NCBI RefSeq assembly: GCF_009870125.1
Contig: NC_046680.1
Location: forward strand, 3,782,001 to 3,846,000
DNA from: Drosophila pseudoobscura
Lineage: Eukaryota > Arthropoda > Insecta > Diptera > Drosophilidae
Length of the DNA: 64,000 nucleotides
Reading direction: 5' to 3'
Part shown: piece after piece, positions 24,186 to 34,954 of the stretch
How positions within the stretch are numbered: position 1 is the stretch's first letter
Layout: every line of letters starts with the position of its first letter
Position numbers and translations under genes: made by a program
The notes under the pieces: generated by a model
Database searches by the model: none
What the model saw: the letters and a program-made list of their open reading frames with translations, nothing else
Told to the model about the DNA's origin: nothing

Positions 24186-24725
24186 ATTTTTGATCACGGA
24201 ACATTGAAACCAAAGTCTACAAAACAAAATGTCGAGAAAAGTTAAAACGAAATAAAGCTTAAATCATAAGTGTTTAATTTTAAACCATCTTATTTCAGTA
24301 ATTTTTCTGGTCGTTTAAGGCCATTTAGTCGATCACATATGCTATTACGAGTATAGGGTAGAGCAATATGCAACGCCATGCCAAAGGCGGCTACGAAAAT
24401 TTGGGGCCATCGGAAGAATTTGTTGAACTTGAAGGGGCGGAGAACAGGCACTATAGTATTTAATTGATAATATTAATAACTGGTGACACTAAGAGATATG
24501 GTTGTAATTTTACTTCTATCCATTTAACCTGATACTATGTACCAGCTGACATCTGTTTGGTTTCTCAGAAAGTGACCGGCGGTACTTCCTAGAGAAACAC
24601 TTGAAATTTCACCCACCGTGCGCAGCAGTGAAATCTTGTAATTTTTTCTCAGCACAAGGCACCTTTTTTAGCTTTTTCAGCTTTGGAGTCCCTCTTGGAG
24701 TGTCCGACAGATACCCAAAACTACC

Positions 24726-25925
24726 GTGTCCTTATCCGCGCAGCTGCCATCGATGCCACGAAAGAAAGCTGAACATTTCAATGCCACTTACTTTAAGTTT
24801 ATGTTCGAAGGAATGGAGAAGAGTGGCAGCGAAGGCCTCGACGATCTCTTGATGGAACGCAAAAATGATTTCCTTGCTGATGTTGACTACGTTTGCATAT
24901 CGGACAACTTCTGGTTGGGAAAGAAACGTCCGTGCCTCACCTATGGTCTCCGGGGCTTCGCTTATTTCCAGTTGGAGATAGAGTGTTCCACCAAGGATCT
25001 GCATAGTGGAGTTTTCGGTGGAACCGTTCATGAAGCAATGCCAGTTCTTTGCTACCTGCTCAGCGTACTCTTCGACAAGGACACCAATATACTGATTCCA
25101 GGAGTGGATCGTGACGTGAGTGGTCATATTAGATAACAAGCGAATAGTTATTAAAGTCCTCAATACCACACCCAACATCGACTTTGAAGTGGCCGAGTAT
25201 AAGTAAGTTCATCTCATCTGCACATCTACATAGTTAATCTCTGTAATCGGTGTAATCTCCTGCAGGAAAGACGTTGGTGTCGAGCAGCTGCCGCATAACG
25301 GCGACAAATTGAGACTACTTCAGGCCAGATGGCTGTTTCCCAGTTTGTCCATTCATGGAATCAAAGGTGCCTTTTATGAGCCGGGCGCAAAGACTGTTAT
25401 ATTCAAGAAGGTCATTGGCAAGTTCTCCATTTGTTTAGTACCCGACCAAGACCCAAAGCACATTGGGAGTGCGTTGTAAAGTACATCAATGATAAATGGG
25501 TGGAGCGTGGCTCACCCAACAAAATGAAGGTATGTTTCCCAAACATTGATACAGGCTAACCAGCTTTTGATCTTACGCATGTAGGTCTGAAGATCCCAAC
25601 CACACTACGAGGCTGCGAAGCGTGCTATCAAGCATGTGTTCAATGTGGAACCTGACATGACTCGCGAAGGCGGCTCCATTCCTGTCACCCTCACATTGCA
25701 GGAAGCGACTGGAAAAAATGTCATCCTGGTGCCTGGGGGTGCTTGCGATGATGGTGCTCATTCTCAAAATGAAAAGATCGACATTTACAACTACATTGAA
25801 GGGGTATGTTTCCAATTGACGAATAGTGATTAAAACCTTTTCATTTATCAGGCCAAACTACTCGGCGCCTATCTGCACGAGGTGGGAAAGTTGTATGATG
25901 ATCTACGAATATACATACTCATATA
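24726..25925 (+). pseudogene. CNDP2-like cytosolic M20 dipeptidase pseudogene
   Basis: Clear homology to cytosolic non-specific dipeptidase: [75 protein letters not shown] and [10 protein letters not shown]. At least three breaks are visible: in-frame stops at about 25128-25134, a frameshift ending in TAA at 25478, and another frameshift near 25600. The N-terminal part with the first metal-binding His and Asp is not recognisable. The usual EES glutamate pair reads EKS, which would remove a metal ligand. Splice-like intron boundaries survive (after 25202, 25529 and 25804), so it is a DNA-level duplicate or a decayed gene, not a retrocopy. The intact version would hydrolyse dipeptides in the cytosol. 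Confidence 0.85.
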
Positions 25926-26500
25926 AGTGTTATCTTTATGAATTTACATTCCCTTTGTAGTTAGATATTAAATCATATCGTACATATGCACATAAATACA
26001 TACGCACTGGGATAAGCAAAAACATCCGTTATCTCCTTTAAAAAAAGGTTAATTACCTTACTATTAGTACAAAAATAATAAAAATAGTAAAAATGATACA
26101 AAAATAAGAAAAGATTAATTTACTAGCGGTTCTACTGTACCCTTCGAATCAACTATTCATATGCAGGGAACATCTCATGAGCAGCATGTAAAAACCAACT
26201 GTGAACTGTTCTACGATGAATGAATTTCCTCATAGCCTTCAATGGATTTTCTATTAGAAATAGTAGGAATAGAAGCCGGCAGAACGTACAACTAAACGCG
26301 CAAAGAATCAGACCCCGATCTATAATTATAATGTAATTAGACTCAAAAATGACGACAAGCATTCAAAAACAAATCTTTAGCGCTGGACCGTCATCCTTAT
26401 TTGATGTACGTTTGATGTACACGTGAAATGTAGTCTTTTTTACGAAGGATGGCGGTCCAGGGTTAAATTCATTGAAGAATCAGAAACGGTTATGCATTTT
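25926..26500. other. no gene recognised; one hairpin
   Basis: AT-rich spacer. It contains an inverted repeat at 26383-26460: arms CTGGACCGTCATCCTT and AAGGATGGCGGTCCAG, 16 bp with one mismatch, 46-nt loop containing a TTGATGTACG tandem. The loop is too long and unpaired for a typical microRNA precursor. Confidence 0.5.
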
Positions 26501-26615
26501 TATACCCGATACATAAAAATAGTATAGGGGTATATTAGATTTGTGGTAGTACAATGTGTATATAGAGTCGCGGCCAAAAATAAAATAGCAGCGACTCTCA
26601 AGGTTCCTCCTTGTT
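26501..26615 (+). mobile_element. 115-bp miniature DINE-1-like element
   Basis: TATACCCGATACATAAAAAT, GGGGTATATTAGATTTGTGG, then directly a GAGTCGC...GCGACTC hairpin and TTCCTCCTTGTT. Only the two termini remain; about 1 kb of interior is absent. The arms of the hairpin changed together (GAGTCGC/GCGACTC instead of GAGTTGC/GCAACTC). Confidence 0.75.
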
Positions 26616-27654
26616 TAAACGTTGTAAACTACATAAGCATTTAAAAACTATTGTGCGACCCATAAATGAAGCTATAAAATAGCCTTTGAATTTTGTGCAA
26701 GTTTCGAAGATATTAAAAATTAAATTATAACCACTAAGGAAGGTAAGAAACTTCGGCGCACCATAATTTGTATAACTATAGAGTTATTAAACGTGGTGTT
26801 AATCCAAATAATCTTAAAAATTGGATGTTGGGATAAAAGATTAACAGCAATGAAAAGATACATACTTTCTAGTTATTGCGATTCGGCCATAAAATTTGAA
26901 AATTGATGATATGAAATGGTAAAATATTAAATTAAAAAAAAAAATGGCACAATATCTATAATTTTCATGAGGCTTGGCCAGCAGTTATAGTTGAATATTC
27001 AAAAAAAGAATACCTATAAAATCCTTTTTATTTTAAATAACAATGCTTAAACCAACCTCTAACAATGTTTTTAGACTAAAATTTGTATGTCCATACATAG
27101 TTCGTAGAATGGCCGAACTTTATATCGAACTTTGTAAAAAAAAAAAAGCTATAAACAATTAGTCTGATATCCTATGCTATTCATTGAAAAATTTGCGATT
27201 CAGAAAAACGCATATCACAAGAACATACATAATAATCTGCCTTATGAGACCTTAGGAGCTGGAGAAACCCCATCAATTTGAGAATAATAAATTGACTGTT
27301 GAATACGAGTATTCATATGTTTATTAAGTTTGAGTTTGGCATTATATCATTTGATATGATCAATGAGCCACATAAATATGTACTTAAACGTTATTCATTG
27401 GCTTTCACGCTGCTTAAAATTAAGTTTCGAGAATATGTAATTTGTATGGACAAAAATATGGACGTATTTTTTACAACATTTTATCGCATAATATTATTTA
27501 AAGATTCGGTTGACTATAACATGTACTATATGTACACATGTAGTAAGTACATATGTATGTATGTATAAATGAATAAGGTTAATATAGTCAGTCAGTCAAA
27601 TCAGAAGATCATTGAATAATTCCTGAAACGCTCGCTCTCGCGAGCCCGCACCCT
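26616..27654. other. no gene recognised
   Basis: Very AT-rich. Chance frames only. A TACATATGTATG microsatellite at 27526-27570. TTTATT at 27317-27322 is a possible minus-strand poly(A) signal for the next gene. Confidence 0.4.
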
Positions 27655-30600
27655 CTAGTCAAGTTCATCTTCCTTATAAAGCGTTTGCATTTCCCTCTTC
27701 CCAGCCTCACGCATGTCCTCGATCTCGACCTCTTTTAATGATGTCTGACTGGTGGCTTCTCGGATGAGCAAGACCGGATGGTGATCCTCAGATGAATGAT
27801 CGGTCGTACGCGGCAGTTGTAATACTGTACGCGAACCCATCGATGCTGAAGTGCTGAAAGGATAATTTTGGTAATTACATGCCCGAAATCGATTGGAAGA
27901 AATGCTATGCTTACTTGAGGGAGTAGGTCGAACGATAAAGCGGCGGAGGAGTGTTCATTTCCAATGTAGCATAAGCTGCTGCTGCTGCTGCTGCCGCTGT
28001 CGGTTGGGCACTGGGATGATAGATGAAGGCGTACTCGTTTAGTGATGTTAGATACGAAGGCGGCGGCTGCCGATGCTGGAATTCTGGGTACAAATAGCTG
28101 CCGGGAAGAAGGCGGTTGTTGCAGTGTGGACTGTTGCAGTTGCGACAGGTTTCCATTCGTCGAAAGCAGGGACAGTCATCGACATCATCGGGGAGACTCA
28201 GACGCCAAATGGCGCCCGATATCACCAACAGCGAGACCCCAATGCCAATCATCAAGAGAGCCGCACTTAGATACTGTGTCGAATGCTCTATCAGGCCCGT
28301 GCTCCCAAGCACTATGCCGCCAAGTGTGCATGCCACGCCACCAAGTGCAAATATTCCTATTACGAAAGGCAGCGAAGGACGTGCGAACCACTTTCGAAAA
28401 TTATAGGTCACAGCCAGATTGCCCGAGGATTCAGCTGCACTACACATATTGATGTTTGTACTGAACAAGTTGTTGCTGGCTTCCACGGTGCTACCGGCCA
28501 GCGGTACAGCCACTTCAAACAGACTTCTGCAAAGAACGAGGACACACATTAGTTTTTTTTCAAGGAGTTGGGAATCTACCTGATGCATCCTAAATTTATC
28601 CAATCTAACTAGCCCTTGGCAGGTAGGTAGCTGCCGGTCCCACTCACATTACCTTTTCTATGTATGGATCTATGTTTGTGTCTTTCACTTGTAACCTCGA
28701 TTGCTATTGATAGTTTTTGAAACTCTACTCGCACAAAAAAAGTTATGGGCAAGAGGAATACATTGTCAAATCTGGCACGTTGCACCTGTCTTCTGTCTGT
28801 TCCAAAACCATCTCCAACGATCCCTTATGTCTGCGTTTATTTTAAAACTAGCATCGAGTGCACCATTTGGTGTTTTTTTATTTGTCGAAGAGGGTTTTTT
28901 AAGAAGGGTTGCATTTAAAAGTAGTCTTTAGATTTTACATATAAAATTGCATTAAATTAAATGATGCAATCATTATGATTATGATTTCTCTATTTGTGAA
29001 TTTCGCTGGTACTCTTATAAACTTCATACAAGTCCCACTTCAATTCAAAAAACTATTTAAAGCGAGGGAGAACGTTGTGAGTCGAGGCCGTTGATCGGAA
29101 CTCAGTCGTATATACATACATATTATTTATGTAAAAATATACAGTAAATATACCGATCTGATTCGGCAATCTGCTAGATGTGGTCATTTCCGATTATTCT
29201 GCGTTTTTGGTTTTGAGGATTGTGGATGCCACAGATTTTGGTCTTTTGTGAGGGCGTAAGGGGGTGTTCCATTTTGAAACAAACTTGATTCAGTGTGATA
29301 TCGAAGGAGTCTGGATACAAAATGTAATTGGTATAGCTTTTATAGTCTCTGAGAACTAGGCGTCAAACAAGACGGACGGACGGACGGACGGACGGACAGA
29401 CAGACAGATATGGCTATTGACTCGGCTATTGAAGCTGATCAAAAATATATATAATACCACTAATATACCATTATACCTTTCGAGTAATGATTCAACGCTG
29501 TTATTCTCCACTTTTTGATCTCATTTCGACAACACTTAAAAAATTTAATGAGATTAGACATTCTACTCTACCTTGATTATTGGCATTGGCTAAAGGAATT
29601 TGTATTTTCTAAATCGTTTGTTGTTAATGAAAGCAAGCTTCATTTAAGCGCAGCTAATACCGCAGTAGATTTATTAGGAGTTTTAATCTCATTCGCCGAT
29701 GGCTAAAAAGCTGATACAACTGCGCACGTGTTGGGCTACCAAAGGAAATTGTCGGAGCTTTGAATGAAAGAATATAGTCAAGGCTTTATCAGAGTAATGA
29801 AGTCGACGTACACACATGCATATACATACATATGAACATTTTAGGTTTACTCCTCTCCTTCACATTATAACCAGATGGTTATATTGTCCAGTGTTGACCG
29901 ACACAACCATAAAATGTGAAACACGAACTGACTATTGATGAGCTTCCGTCCCTCGCTTTTGGAGGTATCAAATAACAACCACAAGAATGCCATAATGGTA
30001 AATATTGGAACTGCATTAAAAGGAACCGGTTAAATGTATTCCAGTTAAACAAAATCAAGGAGCGGGGGAGAGATCAGATGTTTGACAGCAAGTTGAAAGA
30101 AAAAGAATTGGTCGAAGTCGTAGCTTAGATACGCACAGAATAAAGATTCGAATCAAGATTTTGTTGAACCTTTGTGCACGGTTGGTAGAAAGAAATTCTT
30201 GAATTCATTGTGACAATTTTTCGGACGATTTTTTTTAGCTTTATGTAGTGAAATATGTGTATAAACGGAAATTCAATGTCCTCTATACATATAAATTAAT
30301 TTGAATATTAGAAACAAAGTTTTTCTCTCAAACTAGTTTTTGGACTCTTCCAGTATTCATTCGTGCATCAATATGAAGGGTATATTTGAATATTCAACCA
30401 GATTGCTTTAAAAATTAGACCATTAGATACACATAGTCGTATGGACATAGTTGAATATAAAGTCAAGAATATATATTAAATGTATCTTATAGTATCGGAT
30501 TTGGTTCGGCTTTGGAAAGACATATTCTGCAGCATTGTCATTTAAAAGATATTAAGTCAGTTTTCCGTCTGGTTGCGTTACCTTTGCGGGTGATGCAGAT

Positions 30601-31348
30601 GATGATGCTGATGTAGATGTCCGAGTGACACGTTGCCCATTCCCGGGCGCTGCTGACAGTATTGATGAAACTCTAAATAGTTGACCGCGTTGGATCCTGT
30701 CCCTTGCACCGCTGCGTTCGCTGGGACACCACTGTTTCTATGGGGACGGTCCAGAAAAATCGCTGTGTATTGTGGAGGATATCCTTCTGCCACAGACGTC
30801 ACTGTGGGCGTGGGAGACCCAAGTGCATTGGTAGAGCACTTCGTCTTGGCTTGGGCCTTGTCAGCCTTCCGCCGCATTCGCTTGCCTTGCCTAGATTCTG
30901 AGTCGGACCGCGAACAGTCTAGAGCAAGGGTTTGAGCTGCTGGAACGCACAGCGAAGTTGGGATCTGCAACTCACTGTAGGAGCTGGACTCTAGTATGTT
31001 GCTCTCTGAAGTGGTGCGATTCAATATGAATTGTTCAAATTCAGACTCTTCCTCGCGTTCTCCTTGCTGAATTTCCAGGAGCGATGCATGTTCCTCTGAC
31101 AATTCGTTCTCGTTTATGGTTGGACTTGCGCTGCTAAGTGCGCTGGAGCTCGACATAACACAGGGACTTCGATGGTTGTAGATACTATTGCTGCTCTGAC
31201 TGTAACTAATTACTATTTCCGGTACAACAAAGTGTGACTGATTTCCCAGGAACTGGACCTTTGCATGGGAGTGCTCACAACTCATGGAGCCCAGCATTGT
31301 GCCGTTTTCGAAAACTACTGTAGTTGGAGGCGTAGATGTCGATGCCAT
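27655..31348 (-). CDS. two-pass membrane protein with three PPxY motifs
   Basis: Exons 30582-31348, 27915-28526 and 27655-27853, with GT-AG junctions in matching phase, encode 525 residues. The start is the first ATG after an in-frame TAA. Residues 1-255 are predicted disordered: Ser-rich, an acidic stretch (about 79-106), a basic patch (RQGKRMRRKADK) and a His-rich end. Two hydrophobic segments lie at about 308-331 and 341-364, joined by a short polar loop. A Cys-rich segment follows (CPC, CRNCNSPHC; 374-391), then an Ala run encoded by CTG repeats (about 433-440) and a charged tail. PPxY motifs are at about 191-194 (PPQY), 411-414 (PPSY) and 450-453 (PPLY), the ligand for WW domains of NEDD4-type ubiquitin ligases. 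I do not recognise the gene. A membrane adaptor for such ligases is an inference from architecture. Intron 1 carries a DINE-1-like copy. Confidence 0.85.
29061..29488 (-). mobile_element. DINE-1-like element, old short copy in an intron
   Basis: AGCGAGGGAGAACGTTGTGAG at the left, then ATTCTGCGTTTTTGG, GTGGATGCCACAGATTTTGG, a GGACGGACGG/CAGACAGA core (29372-29407), GGCTATTGAAGCTGATCAA, and a degraded ACCTTTCGAGTA right end. Lies in intron 1 of the PPxY membrane protein gene. Confidence 0.8.
29489..30581. other. rest of intron 1 of the PPxY gene
   Basis: No RNA gene or exon recognised. A plus-strand frame at 29515-29706 (LMRLDILLYLDYWHWLKE...) is somewhat protein-like, but I cannot tie it to a family. 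Confidence 0.35.
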
Positions 31349-31695
31349 CACACAAATAGAAGAATTGTCGAAACAGACAGGTATCACTTAAAAATCACAA
31401 TCACTTGCTAAGCCTTTCGCTTTCTTTCACTATGGTCCCTAAAATCCAAACTCTGAACCAACTCCGAAATACAGACCAGCTCATTCAGATAACACACACC
31501 ACACCATTCACTATTGATACCCCGATTCGCTACACGGGCATATTGTATTACTTCATATTATTCACCACCGAAAAGCCAGTTATTTCGAAACTATGGCCGA
31601 TCACGATCACGAGCGCCAGAACCGTATTTTGTATTTGAACCTTTCGGGCCCACGTACCGCCAAAAATTGATTTGTATTTTGTATTGATGCCTGTT

Positions 31696-32219
31696 ATGAG
31701 TCTACGGCTTCTCTTACTTCTGGTTTTTCAACTTTTCCTGCTTGCCGACGCCGACGCTGCACAGTGGGTGAAACGGCTAATCTAGCGTATACAAAATAAC
31801 ATCTTCGAAAGTAAAAAAGATATCGCCTTCCTGTTTTTACATATGTGTATTATGAATCATAGAATATTATTATACACAATTTTTTTAAATTATTTTAAAT
31901 TTTTCATTTTTATTTAATAATAATAAAACAAATATACACATCTGATTATTGGTAAAAACTAGTAAAGAAAAAATATAAAATATTATTCGGAATGATATTC
32001 TGGTTGGATCCATATCCTAAGACACACTTAAAATTTCTGAATTCTGGAAAAAGTGATCGTTTTAAGGAAGATTACCAATTTATACAAGTTTTAGACTAGA
32101 CAAGTCTAGATATTTGGCCGTTTCACCCACTGTGCGCTGACTTCAATGGCGTCGGTATTGTGCTTCAAATTTCGAACAACCACCACCATCACTACCAACA
32201 TCGGCTTCTGCGCTGGTGA
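31696..32219 (+). pseudogene. short secretory-type ORF interrupted by a Transib-like element
   Basis: An ATG at 31696 opens a frame that begins with a strong signal-peptide-like stretch (MSLRLLLLLVFQLFLLADAD). At 31760 the 375-bp element interrupts it. Without the element and one copy of its 5-bp target duplication, the frame would run 47 codons to TGA at 32217-32219, ending in a His-rich part. As it stands the frame ends at a stop 29 codons in. It is divergent from the PPxY gene, whose ATG is ~350 bp away. It may be a small secreted peptide gene, a first exon (GTGACT near 32216 could be a donor), or chance. No family recognised. Confidence 0.35.
31760..32134. mobile_element. Transib-like miniature DNA transposon with 5-bp target duplication
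   Basis: The 18-bp terminal inverted repeats are perfect: CACAGTGGGTGAAACGGC at the left and its complement at the right. They are flanked by the direct repeat CGCTG (31755-31759 and 32135-32139). CACAGTG ends plus a GC-rich 5-bp duplication are the hallmarks of the Transib superfamily, relatives of RAG1. The 375-bp interior is AT-rich and encodes nothing, so this is a non-autonomous copy. The left end also carries ACAAAATAA 24 bp after the heptamer, echoing the nonamer of a 23-type recombination signal. Confidence 0.8.
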
Positions 32220-33324
32220 CTTGAAATGGATAATATGATGCTTCTCACTGCAGCTGTAAGAGTATACACAGATACACCCTCATACTCACCCTCGCTAATG
32301 TCCCCAGAGAAGAAAGATGAGCCTGCTCGCTCATTCTCTCTCCCTCGCGCTCTCTCTCTCACTAGCCATTGCTCTCAGAATGGCTTCCGGCGCGGATTTG
32401 GTGGTGCATATGTAAGTGTCTTAAAAGTAGCATTAAAATAGATATGTCTGCGTAGTAGTGCGCAGAAAATAAAGCCAACGAAACAAATGTTTGGTTAAAA
32501 CAAAATCATGCGTTTTTATCATTTCTCTGCCACTTTTTCCTTTGCTAAATCAGGTAATTTGTATCGAGAGAAAATTGCAAGCAATATTTGTCAATGTGCT
32601 ACTTGAAGTCCAATCTAACATCCCTGTCCTGCTGATAACTAAAGTGAGGGCACCAGCAACCCCGAAGGCTTTTAAGAACAATTTAGTACCATTGCAGAGG
32701 CGAACCCGATTTTCGCAAGATGTTTGCGACCCACATAAAAGGATCTCTGACAACAAAAAACATACGAGGTCACGTAGACCAGTCATTAAGAAAGTGGAGC
32801 TTGTGATAAGGCTGTGCCAGACACCTAGACAAACTTCCAGCTTTTATTAAATCTTTTCCTATCGAAATCCGTACAGTATACAAAGATTCACCTTTGAGCC
32901 GGAAATCAATACTGATGATTATTCTTACTTTATCTCGACAGGAAATTAAAATAGTAATAACTAGATTTCAAAAGCTGATCTCATTATACAGAGCATTAGC
33001 TTTTCAAATTCAAAAATATGTATGCATCACTAAGAATACGAATACATTAAGAAATGATGGCTGTTTTTAGCGATGAATTAAATCTGATCACACTTCATGT
33101 TCATGTACATTGTATGTACATGTATATATTTACATACATACATATGTACAGGTTTTGTTAAATTTTGTTTTTTATCATCCGAAACCACTTTCCACTTTTA
33201 CTTTTTTGCACTTGGTACTCAGTCAGTGAGCTTATGATTCATGTAACTTATACCATATATTTTAGTACCGCTGTTCGCGAAAGTGATTTTTTGGTTAATG
33301 CAGGGAAGGGGATCTCTCGGCGTT
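32220..33324. other. no clear gene; possible exon at 32554-32850
   Basis: A plus-strand frame opens after a good acceptor (TTTGCTAAATCAG at about 32553) and runs to a stop at 32848-32850, giving a basic ~97-residue segment (CIERKLQAIFVNVLLEV...). No family recognised, and no certain upstream exon. A GTACATGTATATATTTACATAC microsatellite lies near 33110-33150. Confidence 0.3.
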
Positions 33325-33650
33325 CTGATAATGTTCATTCTAGCACTTCGTTTAGCTCGTATCTTCAAAATTGTGGATGCCACAGATTTTCGTCGTTTGT
33401 GGGGGCGGAAGGGGTCGTCGCGAAATCTTGAAATACGTCTTTAACAGTTTAATATCACACAAGTCTGGATGCAGAATTTGATTACTGTAGCTCTTATAGT
33501 CACTGACATCTAAGCGCCCATCAAGACAGACTGACGCACAAACAGATTTACCTTTACAAAGCTAAATATATGTATATCGGCCCGGCTATTGATGCTAACA
33601 CATCCATGACAAAACTAATATATCCCTAAACTCTTCGAGTACCTGGTATA
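33325..33650 (-). mobile_element. DINE-1-like element, old fragment
   Basis: GTGGATGCCACAGATTTTCG, GTGGGGGCGGAAGGGG, AATATCACACAAGTCTGGAT, CTATTGATGCTAACACATCC and the right end CTCTTCGAGTACCTGGTATA. The hairpin end is missing. Confidence 0.75.
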
Positions 33651-34954
33651 AATAGGTATTTACAATCAATTGCAGAGTGGGAGTGAGCATTATAATATTT
33701 TTATAATCGAAGAAGGACCTAACACAAGCAATAGAAGTTCCTGAATATGGTTTGCTTTGCCTTTAAAATCTTACAAGTATATTTCCATGACTTTAGCCCA
33801 GCGTCAATGAATCAAATCGATTTTTCATTATCTTTTTACTCGCCAATGTTTCTTTTTCTCTTTTTAAGCAGTTATATGGACTTCCATTTGACAAAGGACT
33901 GTATATATGTAAATCTATGAATAAAGTTATGAGTTGGTAGAGTAGATCTGCTTAATCTGTCAGAAAGAACGCCCATTCTTTTGTTTTTCGAAAATTGGAC
34001 CGCCAACCGTTCTGTATCGGTGTTCTGGTAAAAGTATCAGAGCTTCCGCACAAAGGATCTCTTGACATATCTATAGCCCTAACAAGAGCTAGAGCTGTAC
34101 GAGTGTGTATGTACATATGTATGTATAAAAGATAATTTTATGAACAGGCAAATGGGTGAAATGTTCCAGCCGATGCACAAAAGACCACAGATCATTTCAG
34201 TGCCAGTCTTAGAGATCCCAAAATGGGAAAGATAAAAGCCGATTTACGAAAAAGAAACATCTGCTTCAAACCATTCTAAAAATTCTTTCCCAAAATTCAG
34301 GCGGCAGTGCAGCGGACAAACGACGCGACGCATAGAGGCGGTAAATGAATGAGGATGACGAGACGAACAGTACATAAACGAAACAATAGGTAGAAGCGAA
34401 CAAATGTGTGCCACAAAATGAAGCACATAGGAATTGTATACGCCTGATTTAGCAGCCAGGCTGCTAGGCCTTTACATAGGAAGCAAAATAATGCTGTCAG
34501 GCAGCGGATTGAACCGAGCTCATGCCGCTTTCTGCGTGTGTGGTGGGATCAAATTGTGTCTGGGTCTTTGAATCCTTGAGACACGGATCCTGGATTGTTT
34601 TGGTAACATTTGGTGTTGTGGATATTTGTGCGTATGTACTGCGAAGCATAGTATAGAAAAGGCAAACGAGTTTCCGATTCTGATGACGATCGTTTAGCGG
34701 TTCAGTCGAAGCTTTGGCGTATAGACAATAGAGACAATAAAATCGTTAGATCGCTTTATTCAGAAATGTCTTGTCGACTGACAGCTTGTTCGGTAATACT
34801 GTGAAAATATTATAACATAGAGATTTCCCATGAAGCTGTAATTTTTCCCTACTACTGATTATAGCGTACTGAAGGAACAAACCTAGTCTATCTGTGTAAT
34901 TTGCCCGTCAGGCCGACCAACTGTTTCCTCAGTTTTTTTTAGCGTATGCCTTTT
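33651..34954. other. no gene recognised
   Basis: Mixed AT-rich sequence without a convincing frame or RNA gene on either strand. Confidence 0.4.

Noticed and set aside
26383..26460. microRNA precursor
   Set aside because: The loop is 46 nt with little pairing, and the stem is short for a Drosophila pre-miRNA.
28042..28552. Several plus-strand frames of 65-136 codons
   Set aside because: They are shadows of the second exon of the minus-strand PPxY membrane protein gene.
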